Assembly: GCF_002940665.1 (NCBI RefSeq)
Contig: NZ_MIGY01000003.1
Coordinates: 1 to 64,000, forward strand
DNA from: Xanthomonas arboricola
Lineage (GTDB): Bacteria; Pseudomonadota; Gammaproteobacteria; Xanthomonadales; Xanthomonadaceae
DNA: 64,000 bases
Direction of reading: 5' to 3'
Made by a program: the position numbers and the translations under genes. Positions 63,577 to 64,000 of this stretch are shown piece after piece. Under the pieces are notes generated by a model. The model worked only from the letters and a program-made list of their open reading frames with translations. It searched no databases and was not told the origin of the DNA. Position 1 is the stretch's first letter, and each line of letters begins with the position of its first letter.

Positions 63577-64000
63577 ATGCCTGACAGCTTTCTCTTCTAC
63601 GACCTGGAAACCTTCGGCCAGGATCCACGCCGCACGCGCATCGCACAGTTCGCCGCGGTGCGTACCGATGCGCAACTGCGCGTGATCGAAGAACCGATCA
63701 GTTTCTACGTGCAGCCGGCCGACGATCTGCTGCCCTCGCCGTACGCGACCATGGTCACCGGCATCACCCCGCAGCACGCACTGCGCGAAGGCGTGAGCGA
63801 GGCCGAAGCGTTCGCGCGCATCTCCGAACAGATGAGCCGGCCGCAGACCTGCACGCTGGGCTACAACTCGATCCGCTTTGACGACGAGTTCGTGCGCTGC
63901 GGGCTGTTCCGCAATTTCTACGACCCGTACGAGCGCGAGTGGCGCGGCGGCAATTCGCGCTGGGACCTGCTCGACGTGTTGCGGCTGGTGCATGCGCTGC
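63577..64000 (+). CDS. sbcB: exodeoxyribonuclease I (partial, cut by the window edge)
   Basis: N-terminal 141 residues of a DEDD-family 3'-5' exonuclease. Exo I motif FLFYDLETFGQDPRRTRIAQ supplies Asp and Glu; exo II is YNSIRFDDEFVR. The segment YVQPADDLLPSPYATMVTGI is typical of SbcB. The frame is open to the right edge of the window, so about 330 further residues are expected beyond it. It degrades single-stranded DNA from 3' ends in repair and recombination. Confidence 0.93.
   Translation, partial: MPDSFLFYDLETFGQDPRRTRIAQFAAVRTDAQLRVIEEPISFYVQPADDLLPSPYATMVTGITPQHALREGVSEAEAFARISEQMSRPQTCTLGYNSIRFDDEFVRCGLFRNFYDPYEREWRGGNSRWDLLDVLRLVHAL

Overview
The window is a high-GC chromosomal segment from a gammaproteobacterium, almost certainly Xanthomonas or a very close relative in the Xanthomonadaceae. 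Evidence for this is the gene set and order (serC-pheA-aroA; smc-zipA; ligA-epmA; a bacterial kynurenine pathway with nbaC, kynU and kmo; a hut cluster using the HutF/HutG route), a Gln at GyrA position 83, and intergenic palindromes of the kind that litter Xanthomonas genomes. The species cannot be fixed from the sequence alone.

Positions 1 to about 9720 are an accessory island inserted at the 3' end of a tRNA-Ser(UGA) gene (9724-9813, minus strand). Next to the tRNA lie an intact tyrosine recombinase and the decayed remains of a second one. The island carries a three-gene vWA / PP2C phosphatase / protein kinase operon of the TerY-P triad type (4672 to 1254, minus strand). It is flanked by a DUF4236 membrane protein gene and a divergent membrane-anchored protein of unknown function. 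Further in are a partly duplicated small membrane-protein gene and a markedly AT-rich two-gene unit: a 59-residue protein and a membrane protein with a possible Sm-like segment. Four coding regions between 5.4 and 8.2 kb can each be restored by adding single bases, which means either decay or assembly indels. The other end of the island lies left of the window.

Positions 9.8 to 64 kb are core chromosome. In order: a LysR regulator; serS; two tandem TonB-like genes; the serine/aromatic operon serC-pheA-aroA (minus); the methionine sulfoxide repair pair msrP-msrQ with a long perfect inverted repeat between them; an FHA protein and two polyhydroxyalkanoate-granule genes; an Mrr-like membrane protein; the complete histidine utilisation cluster (hutC-hutF divergent from hutI-hutH-hutG-hutU, with a candidate HutC operator between); a secreted HExxH protein; a membrane-anchored coiled-coil protein; PQQ glucose dehydrogenase; gyrA; mtnA; a DUF3011 protein; ligA-epmA; a Tat-exported aminotransferase; zipA and smc; ribosomal genes rpsF-rpsR-rplI; an A-type Fe-S carrier; asnS; two small proteins and a PaiB-like flavoprotein; carbonic anhydrase; the kynurenine genes nbaC, (FUSC exporter), kynU and kmo; and the start of sbcB, cut by the right edge.

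Taken together the core half encodes histidine degradation to glutamate, tryptophan degradation toward quinolinate/NAD, serine and aromatic amino acid synthesis, chromosome maintenance (GyrA, LigA, SMC, ZipA, SbcB) and translation (SerRS, AsnRS, S6, S18, L9, EpmA, tRNA-Ser). The most interesting part is the island. Its kinase/phosphatase/vWA triad and AT-rich membrane module are candidates for stress-response or defence functions that are not well characterised.
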